64,000 nt of DNA from Saccharothrix carnea (GTDB lineage: Bacteria; Actinomycetota; Actinomycetes; Mycobacteriales; Pseudonocardiaceae): positions 124,001-188,000 of the forward strand of contig NZ_PYAX01000006.1 in assembly GCF_003014735.1 (NCBI RefSeq), written 5' to 3'. The translations under genes and the position numbers were made by a program. The notes beneath the pieces are model-generated. The model was not told the DNA's origin. It did no database searches and worked only from the letters and a program-made list of their open reading frames with translations. Shown here piece after piece: positions 28,716 to 41,072 of this stretch. Each line of letters opens with the position of its first letter. The first letter of the stretch is position 1.

Positions 28716-28721
28716 AGGCTA
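28716..28721 (-). promoter_or_regulatory. -10 box for leaderless dacA-like transcript
   Basis: TAGCCT on the minus strand, then 6 nt (GGGCGG), then the GTG start at 28709. Transcription would begin at or next to the start codon. No clear -35 is visible. Confidence 0.5.
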
Positions 28722-28757
28722 TCCACCCCGGATGAGTGACCTGCACCCGCCACGTCG

Positions 28758-28763
28758 GATACT
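28758..28763 (+). promoter_or_regulatory. -10 box for leaderless SCO4848-like gene
   Basis: GATACT, 6 nt before the GTG at 28770, with GTGACC at 28736-28741 as a possible -35 (16-nt spacer). It is divergent from the carboxypeptidase promoter. Confidence 0.45.
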
Positions 28764-28769
28764 GCTCCG

Positions 28770-29015
28770 GTGAAGCTCTCCCGCGGCATGTCCGTGTTCC
28801 TGCTTGCCTTCGGGGTGTGGTCCTGGCTGCTCTGGCCGAACTTCCTGCGCAACATCTGGAAGGACCCCCGTTCGTGGGACAGCGGCCCGACCACGTTCTT
28901 CACCGTCCACCTGCTGCTGATTGTCGCGTCGCTCACATTCGGCACGGTCATCGGCGTGTTGGGCGTGCGCGGGCTGCGCGCGGCCAGGAGCGGCCGAAGC
29001 GCCAATACAGATTGA
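28770..29015 (+). CDS. Small SCO4848-like membrane protein
   Basis: 81 residues with two membrane helices (residues 8-27 and about 45-68) and a short loop containing WKDPRSWDSGPTTFF. It resembles the conserved actinobacterial SCO4848 family, which usually sits beside a D,D-carboxypeptidase gene, as it does here. That suggests a cell-envelope role, but no biochemical function is known. The start GTG 28770 has no ribosome-binding site but follows a GATACT box, fitting a leaderless mRNA. Confidence 0.75.
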   Translation: MKLSRGMSVFLLAFGVWSWLLWPNFLRNIWKDPRSWDSGPTTFFTVHLLLIVASLTFGTVIGVLGVRGLRAARSGRSANTD

Positions 29016-29040
29016 ACCCACCACACCTGGAGGCTCCGCA

Positions 29041-29385
29041 GTGGAGTTCGTGCGCCTGTTGCTGGTGTTCCTGCACCTGCTCGGCATGGGCATGCTGATC
29101 GCGATGTTCTTCGTCCAGCGCCGGGCGGGCGCGGACGCCCCGCTGAACAAGGGCTGGCTGCACGGCAGCGCGTTGCAGCTGCTCACCGGCGTGGCGCTGA
29201 TGGGCCTGGCCCCGCTGACCGACCAGGATTACAACGACATCAAGGTCGGCGTGAAACTGCTGGTCCTGGTCGTCATCGCGGCCCTGGTGGCGGTGAACCT
29301 GAAGAAGAAGCCCGCAGCCTGGCTCACGCCGGTCCTGGCCGGCCTGGTCGTGCTGAACGTCGGCATCGCCGTCTTCTGGACCTGA
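29041..29385 (+). CDS. Small integral membrane protein, function unknown
   Basis: 114 residues from GTG 29041 (GGAGG 7-8 nt upstream). Four hydrophobic segments are visible, including VRLLLVFLHLLGMGMLIAMF at the N-terminus and LTPVLAGLVVLNVGIAVFW at the C-terminus, joined by short basic loops (VQRRAGADAP, NLKKKPAA). I recognise no catalytic motif. It lies 25 nt after the SCO4848-like gene and is probably co-transcribed with it. It is convergent with the YihY-like gene, whose stop is 3 bases away. Confidence 0.7.
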   Translation: MEFVRLLLVFLHLLGMGMLIAMFFVQRRAGADAPLNKGWLHGSALQLLTGVALMGLAPLTDQDYNDIKVGVKLLVLVVIAALVAVNLKKKPAAWLTPVLAGLVVLNVGIAVFWT

Positions 29386-29388
29386 GCC

Positions 29389-30399
29389 TCAGCGACGCCG
29401 GAACAACGCGCCCAGCAGCAGCCCCGCGCCGACCAGACCGACGGCGGCGCGGGGGCTGGGGGCCGACCGCACCTCGACCACCGGTCGGATCACGGCGGGC
29501 GGCGGCGGCGCGGGCGGGTCGCGCAGCAGGTTCTCCCGCGCGGTGGCCGTCCAGGCCGTGATGAACAGCAGCGACTGGGCCACCAGGTTCGCGAAGAACA
29601 GCACACCGATGACCGGCCCGAACGCCGCACCGGCCGGCGACGACGTGACCGTGCTCAGGTAGAGCGTCCCGCCCTGCTTCAGCACCTCGAACACGATCGC
29701 CGCGGCGGCCGCGCCCTTCGCCGCGCTGCGCAGGCTGAACGGCTTGCGCGGCAGCTTGGCCAGCACCCACAGGAACACCAGCCAGTTCGCCACCAGGCCC
29801 AGCATGATCGTGCCGATCTTGAGCAGCGCCTGGGCCCACCCGACGCCGTCGAGGCCGATCCACCGCAGCACCAGCTCGGCCAGCCCGCTGCCGGCGGCGG
29901 TGATGCCGAACGACACCACCAGGGCCGCGCCGAGGCTCACCAGCGCCAGCAGGTCCTTCAGCACCGTCTTGAGGAACGGCAGGTCCTGCTTGGGATGCCC
30001 CCACTGCGCCGTCAGCGCGTCGCGCAGGTTGCTCACCCACCCGTAGCCGGAGTAGACGGCAGCCAGCAGGCCCAGCACGCCGACCGTGCCCTTGGACTTG
30101 ATGGCCTCTTCCACCACCTCGTTGATGGTCTCGCCGAGCGCGCCCGGCACCGCCTCGGCGATGGAGGACTGCAGCTCGCCCAGCAGCTCGGGCTGCGAGG
30201 CCAGCACGAAACCGGCGACGGCGAAGCCGATCATCAGCATGGGCACCAGCGAGAGCACGCTGAAGTACGTCACGGCCGCCGCGTAGTGCGCCCCGTACTG
30301 CTCGCTGTACCGCGTGGCGGCGCGGAACAGGTGGTCCAGCCACGGCCGTTCCCGACGCATCCGGTCGAGCTTCGAGCCGGTCCCAGCGTTTTCCGCCAC
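29389..30399 (-). CDS. YihY/BrkB family inner-membrane protein
   Basis: 336 residues from GTG 30399. The N-terminal cytosolic segment (RERPWLDHLFRAATRYSEQY) and following helix AAAVTYFSVLSLVPMLMIGF are the hallmark of the YihY/YhjD (virulence factor BrkB) family. Six membrane helices follow, with SNLRDALTAQWGHP and a late VIGVLFFANLVAQSLLFITA. The cytosolic tail is Pro-rich and ends in a short hydrophobic stretch plus RRR. The role is uncertain (transport or envelope). TAGCTT 6 nt before the start suggests a leaderless mRNA. Confidence 0.87.
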   Translation of the reverse strand: MAENAGTGSKLDRMRRERPWLDHLFRAATRYSEQYGAHYAAAVTYFSVLSLVPMLMIGFAVAGFVLASQPELLGELQSSIAEAVPGALGETINEVVEEAIKSKGTVGVLGLLAAVYSGYGWVSNLRDALTAQWGHPKQDLPFLKTVLKDLLALVSLGAALVVSFGITAAGSGLAELVLRWIGLDGVGWAQALLKIGTIMLGLVANWLVFLWVLAKLPRKPFSLRSAAKGAAAAAIVFEVLKQGGTLYLSTVTSSPAGAAFGPVIGVLFFANLVAQSLLFITAWTATARENLLRDPPAPPPPAVIRPVVEVRSAPSPRAAVGLVGAGLLLGALFRRR

Positions 30400-30405
30400 C
30401 CGGGA

Positions 30406-30411
30406 AAGCTA
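30406..30411 (-). promoter_or_regulatory. -10 box for leaderless yihY-like gene
   Basis: TAGCTT on the minus strand, 6 nt before GTG 30399. It lies in the 25-base gap upstream, just after the trpS stop. Confidence 0.5.
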
Positions 30412-30424
30412 ACCCGCGAGGTGA

Positions 30425-34487
<4,063 letters not shown>

Positions 34488-34494
34488 GACAACG

Positions 34495-34500
34495 ACATTA
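34495..34500 (-). promoter_or_regulatory. -10 box for leaderless fbiC
   Basis: TAATGT on the minus strand, 7 nt before GTG 34487. Confidence 0.5.
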
Positions 34501-34568
34501 GGTGTGGAAAATTCCTGATCACGCCCAGTGTGACGTCCGACACGCAGCGCAGTCGGGTCACGGCGGCG

Positions 34569-36254
34569 CTACCGCAGGGGCGCCCTGCCGGCGACGAGGA
34601 GCTCGGTGTTGCGGTCGGTCACCGCGCCGACCGCGTCCGCGTTCGCGTGCGGGTCGTTGAACGCGAACTCGCGGGCCAGCGAGGCCAGGCCGCGCGGCGA
34701 GAAGTCGTCGTAGTCGGCCTGGTAGGGCGCGTCACCCTCGACCAGCGTCGTGAACAGCGACAACGTGCCGTCGCCGTTGTCCGCGAGCTCGATGATCCGG
34801 GCGTGCTGCGGGTGGTCGACGTGCGCGGCGGTGTTGATCTCCCAGAACGCGCGGTCGCCCGTGCCGTGCGGGACGATCCGGTTCTCGTGGGTGTGGCCGT
34901 TGACCCAGGCGACGACGTTCGGGAACCGGCCGAGGAGGCCGACCAGGGCCTTGCCGTCCAGCCGCGGGTCGAGCGGGCGGCGGCGGTCGGGCAGGACGTT
35001 GCCCATGGTCCAGCTCGTGTGGTGGCTGAACAGGATGAACAGCTCGTCGGTGACGTCCTGCCGGTGCCGGAAGCCGAACACGTCGTAGTAGCGGGAGCTG
35101 CCGCGCTTGAGGGTCCGCTCCAGCCACAGGTACTGGTGCAGGCCGATCGAGCCGTCGGCGAAACCCGCGGTGGTCGTGGTGTCGAGGCTGACGCCGGTGA
35201 CGCCGGGCGCGATCGGGAACGTGTAGAAGACGTCCACGCCGTCCGCGTTGTCCTGGGTGAAGCCGTGGCCGTGCGGCCCGGGGCCGGTGTGGCGCGGGTC
35301 GAGGTGGGCCTGGACGAACTCGGCGGTGGTGAACGGGCGGCGGCGGGCGTCCGGGGTGACCGTGCGGACCAGCCCGCCCTCGGCGACGACGGCCGCCGCG
35401 TCGAGCACGTGCGCGGGGTCGGTCATGGCCCTGGCGAGCCGCTGCGCCTGGGAGTCGGAGAAGCCCATGATCTTGCGGTTGGCGGTGTAGAGGCCGTCGA
35501 TCAGCGGGATGCCGTCCGGCAGGGAGCCGACCACGCTGTCGTCGTGGTTGCCGAAGGTGCAGTACCAGGGGATGCGCAGGCCGGGGCTGTCGAACGGGCG
35601 GATGACGGCGTCGAGCAGGCCGGGCAGGTGGGGGAAGCCCTTGGCCTTGTAGTCGTCCAGGAGGGTGGAGTGCGGGTTCCAGTAGGCCTTGACGCCGGAG
35701 TCCTGCACGCCTTCGTAGCGGGCGGGGTCGCCGGTGTTCGCGGTGATCCGGCCGCCGTTGAGGACGGTGAGGAACCAGTCCAGCTCGACCAGTTCGTGGT
35801 TGTCGGTGTTGTCGCCCGTGGTCATCATGAAGTCGATCGGGCGGTTCGTGAACGGCCCGGTGCGGATGGTGTTGACCTTGTTCACCAGGGCGGCCGACGT
35901 GTGCTGTGCCAGTGTTTCGTGGGCGCGGAAGGCACCGGCACCCAGCAGCGGGTGGGTGTACTCGAAGCGTGCGGGGCTCTGCGTGTCGACCATGTGCATG
36001 TCGGTGAACTGGACGAAGCAGGCCAGCGGCGTGCGCCGATCCGCCCGCCCCGCGCCCGGCGTGGCCAGGTCGGACCGGACCACCAACGGCCAGCCGGGTC
36101 CGGCCTGCAACCTCCGGTACCCCGTGCCGCCGACCGCCGTCGCCGCGACGTCCAACGTCGTGCCGGTGGTGGCCGCCCAGGCGGGCCCACCCCACACCAA
36201 CACCGCACCCGCCGCACCCGTCGCCTGGAAGAAACGCCGCCGGCTGATCCCCAT
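34569..36254 (-). CDS. Tat-exported metallophosphoesterase (TIGR03767/PPA1498-like)
   Basis: 561 residues from ATG 36254 (GGGAG upstream). The N-terminus MGISRRRFFQATGAAGAVLV is a twin-arginine signal, so the enzyme is exported folded. Calcineurin-like motifs appear in order: FTDMHMVDTQS (D-x-H), MMTTGDNTDN (GD), TFGNHDD (GNHD), ILFSHHTS and VNGHTHEN (GHTH), which together bind a dinuclear metal centre. Length and order match the actinobacterial PPA1498-type family. The physiological phosphoester is unknown. It is transcribed leftward toward fbiC, with an 81-base gap. Confidence 0.9.
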   Translation of the reverse strand: MGISRRRFFQATGAAGAVLVWGGPAWAATTGTTLDVAATAVGGTGYRRLQAGPGWPLVVRSDLATPGAGRADRRTPLACFVQFTDMHMVDTQSPARFEYTHPLLGAGAFRAHETLAQHTSAALVNKVNTIRTGPFTNRPIDFMMTTGDNTDNHELVELDWFLTVLNGGRITANTGDPARYEGVQDSGVKAYWNPHSTLLDDYKAKGFPHLPGLLDAVIRPFDSPGLRIPWYCTFGNHDDSVVGSLPDGIPLIDGLYTANRKIMGFSDSQAQRLARAMTDPAHVLDAAAVVAEGGLVRTVTPDARRRPFTTAEFVQAHLDPRHTGPGPHGHGFTQDNADGVDVFYTFPIAPGVTGVSLDTTTTAGFADGSIGLHQYLWLERTLKRGSSRYYDVFGFRHRQDVTDELFILFSHHTSWTMGNVLPDRRRPLDPRLDGKALVGLLGRFPNVVAWVNGHTHENRIVPHGTGDRAFWEINTAAHVDHPQHARIIELADNGDGTLSLFTTLVEGDAPYQADYDDFSPRGLASLAREFAFNDPHANADAVGAVTDRNTELLVAGRAPLR

Positions 36255-36413
36255 CGAACGCTCCCGTGTCTCGGTTAGGTGAAAAGTTCTCACGAACCGG
36301 GAAGCGCGTCACGAACTCGGGATGAAGTGCGGCCGAACGAGCGAAGTCGATCGTCGGGTGGATCGGTTCCGTTGCGGCGCAACGACTTCGCCGTCACTTC
36401 TGACCGGGCTTCC

Positions 36414-36476
36414 TGAGCGTCGGACTCGGGGGTCGCGAACGTAGGACACGCGCGTTCTGAACGCAGGACACGCGCG
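36414..36476. repeat. Three-unit dispersed repeat related to the 27284-27428 element
   Basis: Three units, TGAGCGTCGGACTCGG (36414-36429), GAACGTAGGACACGCG (36437-36452) and TGAACGCAGGACACGCGCG (36458-36476), align with the right arm of the 27366-27428 repeat at the same spacing. The consensus is GA(A/G)CGTnGGACnC. It sits between the phosphoesterase promoter region and a nucleotidyltransferase remnant. Confidence 0.75.
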
Positions 36477-36493
36477 GATTCGAGCCCGGACCG

Positions 36494-36574
36494 GCGCCGA
36501 ACGCCCAGCACGCGGCACAAGTCCTCGACCTCGGGCCGCTTGGCGGCGATGATCTCGTGCACGGGCTTCACCGC
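36494..36574 (-). pseudogene. N-terminal remnant of a nucleotidyltransferase-like (MNT-type) gene
   Basis: On the minus strand this encodes VHEIIAAKRPEVEDLCRVLG followed by VRR, closely resembling the start of MNT-family nucleotidyltransferase antitoxins, which normally continue into LFGSxAxG. Here the frame instead runs into the three-unit repeat. The catalytic GSxxxD motif is absent; a vague LRSFGRTSSR occurs about 50 codons later. I read it as a fragment, possibly split by the repeat. The 342-base gap 36255-36596 holds only this, the repeat, and the phosphoesterase leader. Confidence 0.4.
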
Positions 36575-36596
36575 CTGACCGTGATCGTGCCCGGTC

Positions 36597-37403
36597 TCAG
36601 GTCCTCGGCCAGTCAAAACTCACGGTCACAGGTGCGTGGTCGGACCAGCGTTCGGCGTAGGTGGCCGCACGCTCGACCACTGCGGAGCTGGCCGTGGCGG
36701 CCAGCGACTCGGTGGCGACCTGGAGGTCGATCCGCCAGCCCGAGTCGTTGTCGAACGCCTTGCCGCGGTACGACCACCAGGTGTACGGGCCCGTCACGTC
36801 CGGGTGGAGGGAGCGGACCACGTCGACGTAGCGGGCCTCGTCGAAGACGCGGTCCAGCCACGCCCGCTCGGAGGGCAGGAAACCCGACGACTTCTGGTTC
36901 GTCTTCCACGCCTTCAGGTCCTCGGGCCGGTGGGCGATGTTCCAGTCGCCGCACACCAGCACCTCACGCCCGTCCGCGGCGGCCTTGTCGCGCAGTTCCA
37001 CCAGGTACGGCAGGAACGCGGCCATGAACCGGTCCTTCTCGTCCTGCCTCGGCGTGCCGACGTCACCGCTGGGCAGGTACAGCGACGCCACCACGACGTC
37101 GGCCAGCTCCACCTCGACGTACCGACCCGAGTGCTCGAACTCGGCCACCCCGAACCCGATCCGCACGGCCTGCGGCGCCTCGCGCGTCAGCACCGCGACC
37201 CCGTTGCGCCCCTTGACCTCCGAGTACGCGTGCGCGACGTGCCAACCCTCCGGCGAACGCACCTCGTCCGGCAGCTGGCCTGGCTCGGCCCGAACCTCCT
37301 GCAGGCACACGACATCCGCCGACGTCGCGGCCAGCCACTCCAGGTAGCCCTTCTTCGCGGCGGCGCGCAGCCCGTTGACGTTGATCGTGGAGACAGTCAG
37401 CAC
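36597..37403 (-). CDS. xth: Exodeoxyribonuclease III
   Basis: 268 residues from GTG 37403. The endonuclease/exonuclease/phosphatase fold is evident: STINVNGLRAAAKKGYLEWL (metal-side Asn), CLQEVRA (catalytic Glu), SLYLPSGD, CGDWNIAHRPEDL (GDxN), SGWRIDLQV, and the C-terminal WSDHAPV (Asp-His). It repairs abasic sites and 3'-blocked ends. TAGGCT lies 6 nt before the start, suggesting a leaderless transcript, though the gene also follows a small ORF by 9 nt. Confidence 0.93.
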   Translation of the reverse strand: MLTVSTINVNGLRAAAKKGYLEWLAATSADVVCLQEVRAEPGQLPDEVRSPEGWHVAHAYSEVKGRNGVAVLTREAPQAVRIGFGVAEFEHSGRYVEVELADVVVASLYLPSGDVGTPRQDEKDRFMAAFLPYLVELRDKAAADGREVLVCGDWNIAHRPEDLKAWKTNQKSSGFLPSERAWLDRVFDEARYVDVVRSLHPDVTGPYTWWSYRGKAFDNDSGWRIDLQVATESLAATASSAVVERAATYAERWSDHAPVTVSFDWPRT

Positions 37404-37409
37404 CGGGGC

Positions 37410-37415
37410 AGCCTA
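37410..37415 (-). promoter_or_regulatory. -10 box for leaderless xth
   Basis: TAGGCT on the minus strand, 6 nt before GTG 37403. It overlaps the stop of the upstream 72-residue ORF. Confidence 0.45.
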
Positions 37416-37631
37416 GCCGCGCGGGGCGACCGCCCAGGTGTACGGGTATTCGGCGCCGCAACCGGTGCAGGACGCGGACAGGCCCAGCATCAGCACCAGC
37501 GGGCTGCTGCCCTCCGGCGACGGCACCCCGGCCACCTCGTGCCCGTCCACCACCGCGCGCAGACCCGGCCACTCCGGCTCGCACGCGCACGTCACCACGC
37601 CACGCCGGAACGACCGCCACTTGAAGAACAT
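37413..37631 (-). CDS. Small Cys-containing protein, function unknown
   Basis: 72 residues from ATG 37631. It has the four-Cys pattern TCACEPEW and SCTGCGAEY, which could form a small metal site, between a basic N-terminus (MFFKWRSFRRG) and a short hydrophobic stretch. No strong ribosome-binding site is visible. It is tightly packed between the SH3-type gene (12-nt gap) and xth (9-nt gap) on the same strand, which supports its being real. No family is recognised. Confidence 0.5.
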   Translation of the reverse strand: MFFKWRSFRRGVVTCACEPEWPGLRAVVDGHEVAGVPSPEGSSPLVLMLGLSASCTGCGAEYPYTWAVAPRG

Positions 37632-37643
37632 CCGCCCATCAGA

Positions 37644-37958
37644 TCACGCGCAGCCGCTGTCCGACGTCGGCGTCACGAACTCGTCCTTCACCCAACGTCC
37701 GTCCGCCAGCAGCCGGAAGCCGTTCTCGACCCGGTTCTCCGCCCCCACCACCGCGTCACGCGGCAGGGTCGCCACGATCGGCTGGGTGTCGGCGGGCCCG
37801 GAGCGCACGTTGAGGACGTCGGCGATCACCGTCACCCTGCACTCGCGAGCGGCGACCTCCTCCACCCCGAGCTTCTTGCCCTCGTTGGCGACGTACATCA
37901 ACCCGGCCGCCGCCAGCACACCCGCGACGACCATGCCGCGCACCGGAATCCCGAACAT
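37644..37958 (-). CDS. Membrane-anchored SH3-like domain protein
   Basis: 104 residues from ATG 37958, with GGGAGG 4 nt upstream (GTG 37961 is an alternative). An N-terminal membrane helix (GMVVAGVLAAAGLMYVANEG) is followed by an SH3b-type domain, VTVIADVLNVRSGPADTQPI...GRWVKDEFVTP, with the characteristic LNVRSGPs strand. The domain would lie outside the cell and may bind cell wall. The C-terminus ends in a Cys (SDSGCA), which with the domain's first Cys could form a disulfide. Confidence 0.72.
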   Translation of the reverse strand: MFGIPVRGMVVAGVLAAAGLMYVANEGKKLGVEEVAARECRVTVIADVLNVRSGPADTQPIVATLPRDAVVGAENRVENGFRLLADGRWVKDEFVTPTSDSGCA

Positions 37959-38077
37959 CACGCCTCCCGACACCTCTGCTGAGGTGCAGATATAGCGCGT
38001 GCCAAGTGGCCGGGGGCCGCCCGAGGGCACATTCCACCCCACCGGGGAACCGGACGGGTGACGCGGTCACGGAAACG

Positions 38078-38111
38078 GATCAGGGGACCGCCCGCAGGCA
38101 GTCCCCTGATC
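38078..38111 (-). terminator. Terminator of isocitrate dehydrogenase gene
   Basis: GATCAGGGGAC (38078-38088) and GTCCCCTGATC (38101-38111) form an 11-bp perfect stem with a 12-nt loop, 20 nt beyond the icd stop. No T-tract follows. Confidence 0.7.
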
Positions 38112-38131
38112 ACCGACCCGGGAAGAAGTGG

Positions 38132-39352
38132 TCAGCCGGCCATCTTCTTCTGCAGGTTCTCGTCCAGCGTGCCGAGGAAGTCCTCGGTGGTCAGCCAGTC
38201 CTGGTCCTTGCCGACGAGCACGGCGAGGTCCTTGGTCATCCGGCCGCTCTCGACGGTCTCCACGATGACCTGCTCCAGCGTCTCCGCGAAGCCCGTCACC
38301 TCCGGCGTGCCGTCCAGCTTGCCGCGGTGCTTCAGGCCACCGGTCCACGCGAAGATCGACGCGATCGGGTTGGTGGACGTCGGCTTGCCCGCCTGGTGCT
38401 GGCGGTAGTGCCGGGTCACGGTGCCGTGCGCGGCCTCGGCCTCGACGGTCTTGCCGTCCGGCGTCATCAGCACCGACGTCATCAGGCCCAGCGAACCGAA
38501 GCCCTGCGCGACCGTGTCGGACTGCACGTCACCGTCGTAGTTCTTGCACGCCCAGACGTAGCCGCCCTCCCACTTCATCGCGGCGGCCACCATGTCGTCG
38601 ATCAGGCGGTGCTCGTAGGTCAGGCCCGCCGCGTCGAACTGCGCCTTGAACTCCTCCTCGAACACCTTCTGGAAGATGTCCTTGAACGCACCGTCGTACG
38701 CCTTGAGGATGGTGTTCTTGGTCGACATGTACACCGGGTAGTTGCGCTGCAACCCGTACGAGAACGAGGCGCGCGCGAAGTCCTCGATGGACTTGTTGAA
38801 GTTGTACATGCCCATGGCCACGCCGCCGTCCGGGCCGTAGTTGGCCACCACGTGCTTGATCGGCTCGGAGCCGTCCTCGGGCGTGAACGTGATGGTCAGC
38901 TCACCCGCGCCGGGGACCTTGAAGTTGGTCGCCTTGTACTGGTCGCCGTGGGCGTGGCGGCCGATGATGATCGGCTTGGTCCAGCCCGGCACCAGCCGCG
39001 GGATGTTGGAGATGATGATCGGCTCGCGGAACACCACGCCGCCGAGGATGTTGCGGATCGTGCCGTTCGGCGAGACCCACATCTTCTTCAGGCCGAACTC
39101 CTCCACCCGCGCCTCGTCGGGCGTGATGGTGGCGCACTTGACGCCGACGCCGTGCTTCTTGATGGCGTGCGCGGCGTCGATCGTGACCTGGTCGTCGGTG
39201 GCGTCCCGGTGCTCGATGCCCAGGTCGTAGTACTCGAGGTCGACGTCCAGGTACGGGTGGATCAGCTTGTCCTTGATGAACTGCCAGATGATCCGCGTCA
39301 TCTCGTCGCCGTCGAGTTCGACGACGGTCCCCTGAACCTTGATCTTGCCCAT
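38132..39352 (-). CDS. icd: NADP-dependent isocitrate dehydrogenase
   Basis: 406 residues from ATG 39352 (AGGAG upstream); the frame stays open to 39505, but [20 protein letters not shown] is the recognised start. It belongs to the homodimeric eukaryotic-like subfamily: [12 protein letters not shown] binds isocitrate, NYDGDVQSD carries metal-binding Asp residues, and [15 protein letters not shown] is the NADP region, where His/Arg favour NADP. It converts isocitrate to 2-oxoglutarate in the TCA cycle. The gene stands alone with its own terminator. Confidence 0.95.
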   Translation of the reverse strand: MGKIKVQGTVVELDGDEMTRIIWQFIKDKLIHPYLDVDLEYYDLGIEHRDATDDQVTIDAAHAIKKHGVGVKCATITPDEARVEEFGLKKMWVSPNGTIRNILGGVVFREPIIISNIPRLVPGWTKPIIIGRHAHGDQYKATNFKVPGAGELTITFTPEDGSEPIKHVVANYGPDGGVAMGMYNFNKSIEDFARASFSYGLQRNYPVYMSTKNTILKAYDGAFKDIFQKVFEEEFKAQFDAAGLTYEHRLIDDMVAAAMKWEGGYVWACKNYDGDVQSDTVAQGFGSLGLMTSVLMTPDGKTVEAEAAHGTVTRHYRQHQAGKPTSTNPIASIFAWTGGLKHRGKLDGTPEVTGFAETLEQVIVETVESGRMTKDLAVLVGKDQDWLTTEDFLGTLDENLQKKMAG

Positions 39353-39636
39353 ACTCAGGGCGCTCCTCTCGCGACAATGCAAGCAAGACAAGCGTACTGC
39401 TATGTCGGGTTGCTTGCGTCCACCCGGGCGGAAAAAGGGAACGGCGTCACACCTGCTCGCTCGCCGCGACCGCCGGTGGCACGTGGGTTCTCCGGGCCAA
39501 TACAACCAGCCGCGCCGCCGGACCGCCGCACGGGGACGGCGTGGCGCGACACTCGAACACGCGTTCGCGGAATACGCCCTCCACCCGCGTCCGCCCCGCT
39601 AACCTCGCACCCGTACGAGTGATCAAGGGGGCAGCG

Positions 39637-40443
39637 TTGTCGACGGGTCCGACCCATGCCATGAGCGGTCTGCTGGCCTGGGCGGCGGTGACCGCGTTGG
39701 CCGAGAACCACCCCATCGGCCAGCTCACGCCGCAGAGCTGGGCGGTCGGCGCGGTGCTCGCCACCGGCGCGGCCCTGCTGCCCGACCTCGACCACCCGTC
39801 GTCGACGATCTCGCGCACGTTCGGGCCGGTCAGCGCCGGTGCGTCGGCGTTGATCAACACGGTGAGCTCGTTCGTCTACCGCACCACCCGCACCCGCAAG
39901 GACTCCAACCGCGACGGCGGGCACCGCGGCCTGACCCACACGCTGGTCTTCGCGCTGGCCGCCGCCGTGGGCACGACCGCGGTGGTGCAGCAGTCGCAGA
40001 AGTGGGCGCTGCCCGCGCTGATGTTCGTGTTCGCGGGCCTGGCCGTGCGCGGGATCATGAACGACTGGTGCCCGCAGAAGGACGCCCTGCTCATCACCGG
40101 CGTCTCGGCCGCCATCACGGTGGCCTGCGTGGCGTGGACGGCGCAGACACCGGCCAGCGCGGCGGCGTGCGGGGTGGCGGTCGGCGTCGGGTGCGTGGCC
40201 CACTTCCTGGGCGACGCCATCACCGAGCAGGGCTGCCCGATCCTGTGGCCGATCCCGCTGATGGGCAAGACGTGGTTCCCGGTCGCGCCGCCGAAGATCA
40301 TGCGGATGAAGACCGGTGGCACGGTCGAGATGGCGATCGTCGGCCCGCTGATCACGATCTTGAGCGTCTGGTTGTCCGCTGCCGCGCTCCAGCAGGCCGG
40401 CGCGATCCCGTTCCTCGAAACTTTCGACCTGCTACCGATCTAG
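39637..40443 (+). CDS. YdjM-like membrane-bound metal-dependent hydrolase
   Basis: 268 residues from TTG 39637, chosen because AAGGGGG lies 6-7 nt upstream; the frame is open back to 39541. It contains THAMSGLLAW near the start, LLPDLDHPSSTISR and GGHRGLTHTLVFAL, i.e. the His/Asp-rich motifs of the YdjM/LexA-binding (PF04307-type) family, and GDAITEQGCPILWPIP. Several membrane helices follow. The usual DxDH and HRGxTH motifs are intact, so a metal site is likely. The substrate is unknown. TAACCT at 39600-39605 may be its -10 box. Confidence 0.82.
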   Translation: MSTGPTHAMSGLLAWAAVTALAENHPIGQLTPQSWAVGAVLATGAALLPDLDHPSSTISRTFGPVSAGASALINTVSSFVYRTTRTRKDSNRDGGHRGLTHTLVFALAAAVGTTAVVQQSQKWALPALMFVFAGLAVRGIMNDWCPQKDALLITGVSAAITVACVAWTAQTPASAAACGVAVGVGCVAHFLGDAITEQGCPILWPIPLMGKTWFPVAPPKIMRMKTGGTVEMAIVGPLITILSVWLSAAALQQAGAIPFLETFDLLPI

Positions 40444-40544
40444 ATTTCAGATAACGGCCATTCGGCGGCTACCACTCCATCACCCGATCGGACTAGCCTC
40501 CACCGAAATCCTGTCCCGCGCTCACCCGCGTCGAGGAGGACTTC

Positions 40545-40589
40545 GTGCCCCACCCCACGCACGACAACGTTGTCGAGGCGGCCGGATGA
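40545..40589 (+). CDS. Possible 14-residue leader peptide coupled to the next gene
   Basis: GTG 40545 is preceded by AGGAGGA at 4-nt spacing, the strongest ribosome-binding site in this stretch. It opens a frame MPHPTHDNVVEAAG that stops at TGA 40587-40589, overlapping the ATG (40586) of the following gene as ATGA. It is probably a translational-coupling leader rather than a functional protein. Confidence 0.4.
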   Translation: MPHPTHDNVVEAAG

Positions 40590-41065
40590 CCACCTGGCTC
40601 GGCCTCAACGCCGGTCACGACGACCCGGCGACCGCGGACAAGGTCGCCGTGTCGCTGTACGAGACGCTGCTGTTCCACGCCCAGCTCGTGTGCGTGCACG
40701 ACGTGGAGGGGCGGCACGCGATGTCGTTCCGGCTCGTCGACGAGCCCTCCGAGAACACCGTGTCGACCCTCATCGAACGCGGTTACGGCGTCGCCGTGCA
40801 CAACGGCACGCTGCAACGGCTCGCCGGTCCCGAGGAGCTGGCCCGCGGCGCGCTGCGGGCGGTGATCGCGCACCGCGACCGGCGCGAGGGCCGGGCGCTG
40901 CGGTTCCCCGGCCAGCGCACGCTGCGCGGCCGTTACGGGGTCTCGGACATCCTCGCGTTCAGCGCGATCGAAGAGGTCCTGCCGCACGGCACGAAGAGCG
41001 TGGACGCGCGCGGCGACCTGCAGCCGACGTTCGTCAACGGCCGGCTGGTGCTGAACTGCGACTGA
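40586..41065 (+). CDS. Hypothetical protein
   Basis: 159 residues from ATG 40586. Features seen are MTTWLGLNAGHDDPATADKV at the start, a central LVDEPSENTVSTLIERGYGVAV, and EGRALRFPGQRTLRGRYGVS. The last part reads like a small alpha/beta domain with no membrane helix or signal. No catalytic motif or family is recognised. Its own ribosome-binding site is weak and it overlaps the stop of a 14-codon leader with a strong site, so its translation may depend on coupling. Confidence 0.65.
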   Translation: MTTWLGLNAGHDDPATADKVAVSLYETLLFHAQLVCVHDVEGRHAMSFRLVDEPSENTVSTLIERGYGVAVHNGTLQRLAGPEELARGALRAVIAHRDRREGRALRFPGQRTLRGRYGVSDILAFSAIEEVLPHGTKSVDARGDLQPTFVNGRLVLNCD

Positions 41066-41072
41066 GCCCTGG

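Noticed and set aside
36290-36616. A 108-codon minus-strand ORF as a real gene
   Set aside because: Only its first third resembles a protein family; the rest is translated repeat. It is reported as a short remnant.
38006-39622. A 538-codon plus-strand frame opposite icd
   Set aside because: Isocitrate dehydrogenase on the minus strand is complete and has a terminator. The plus frame lacks any motif.
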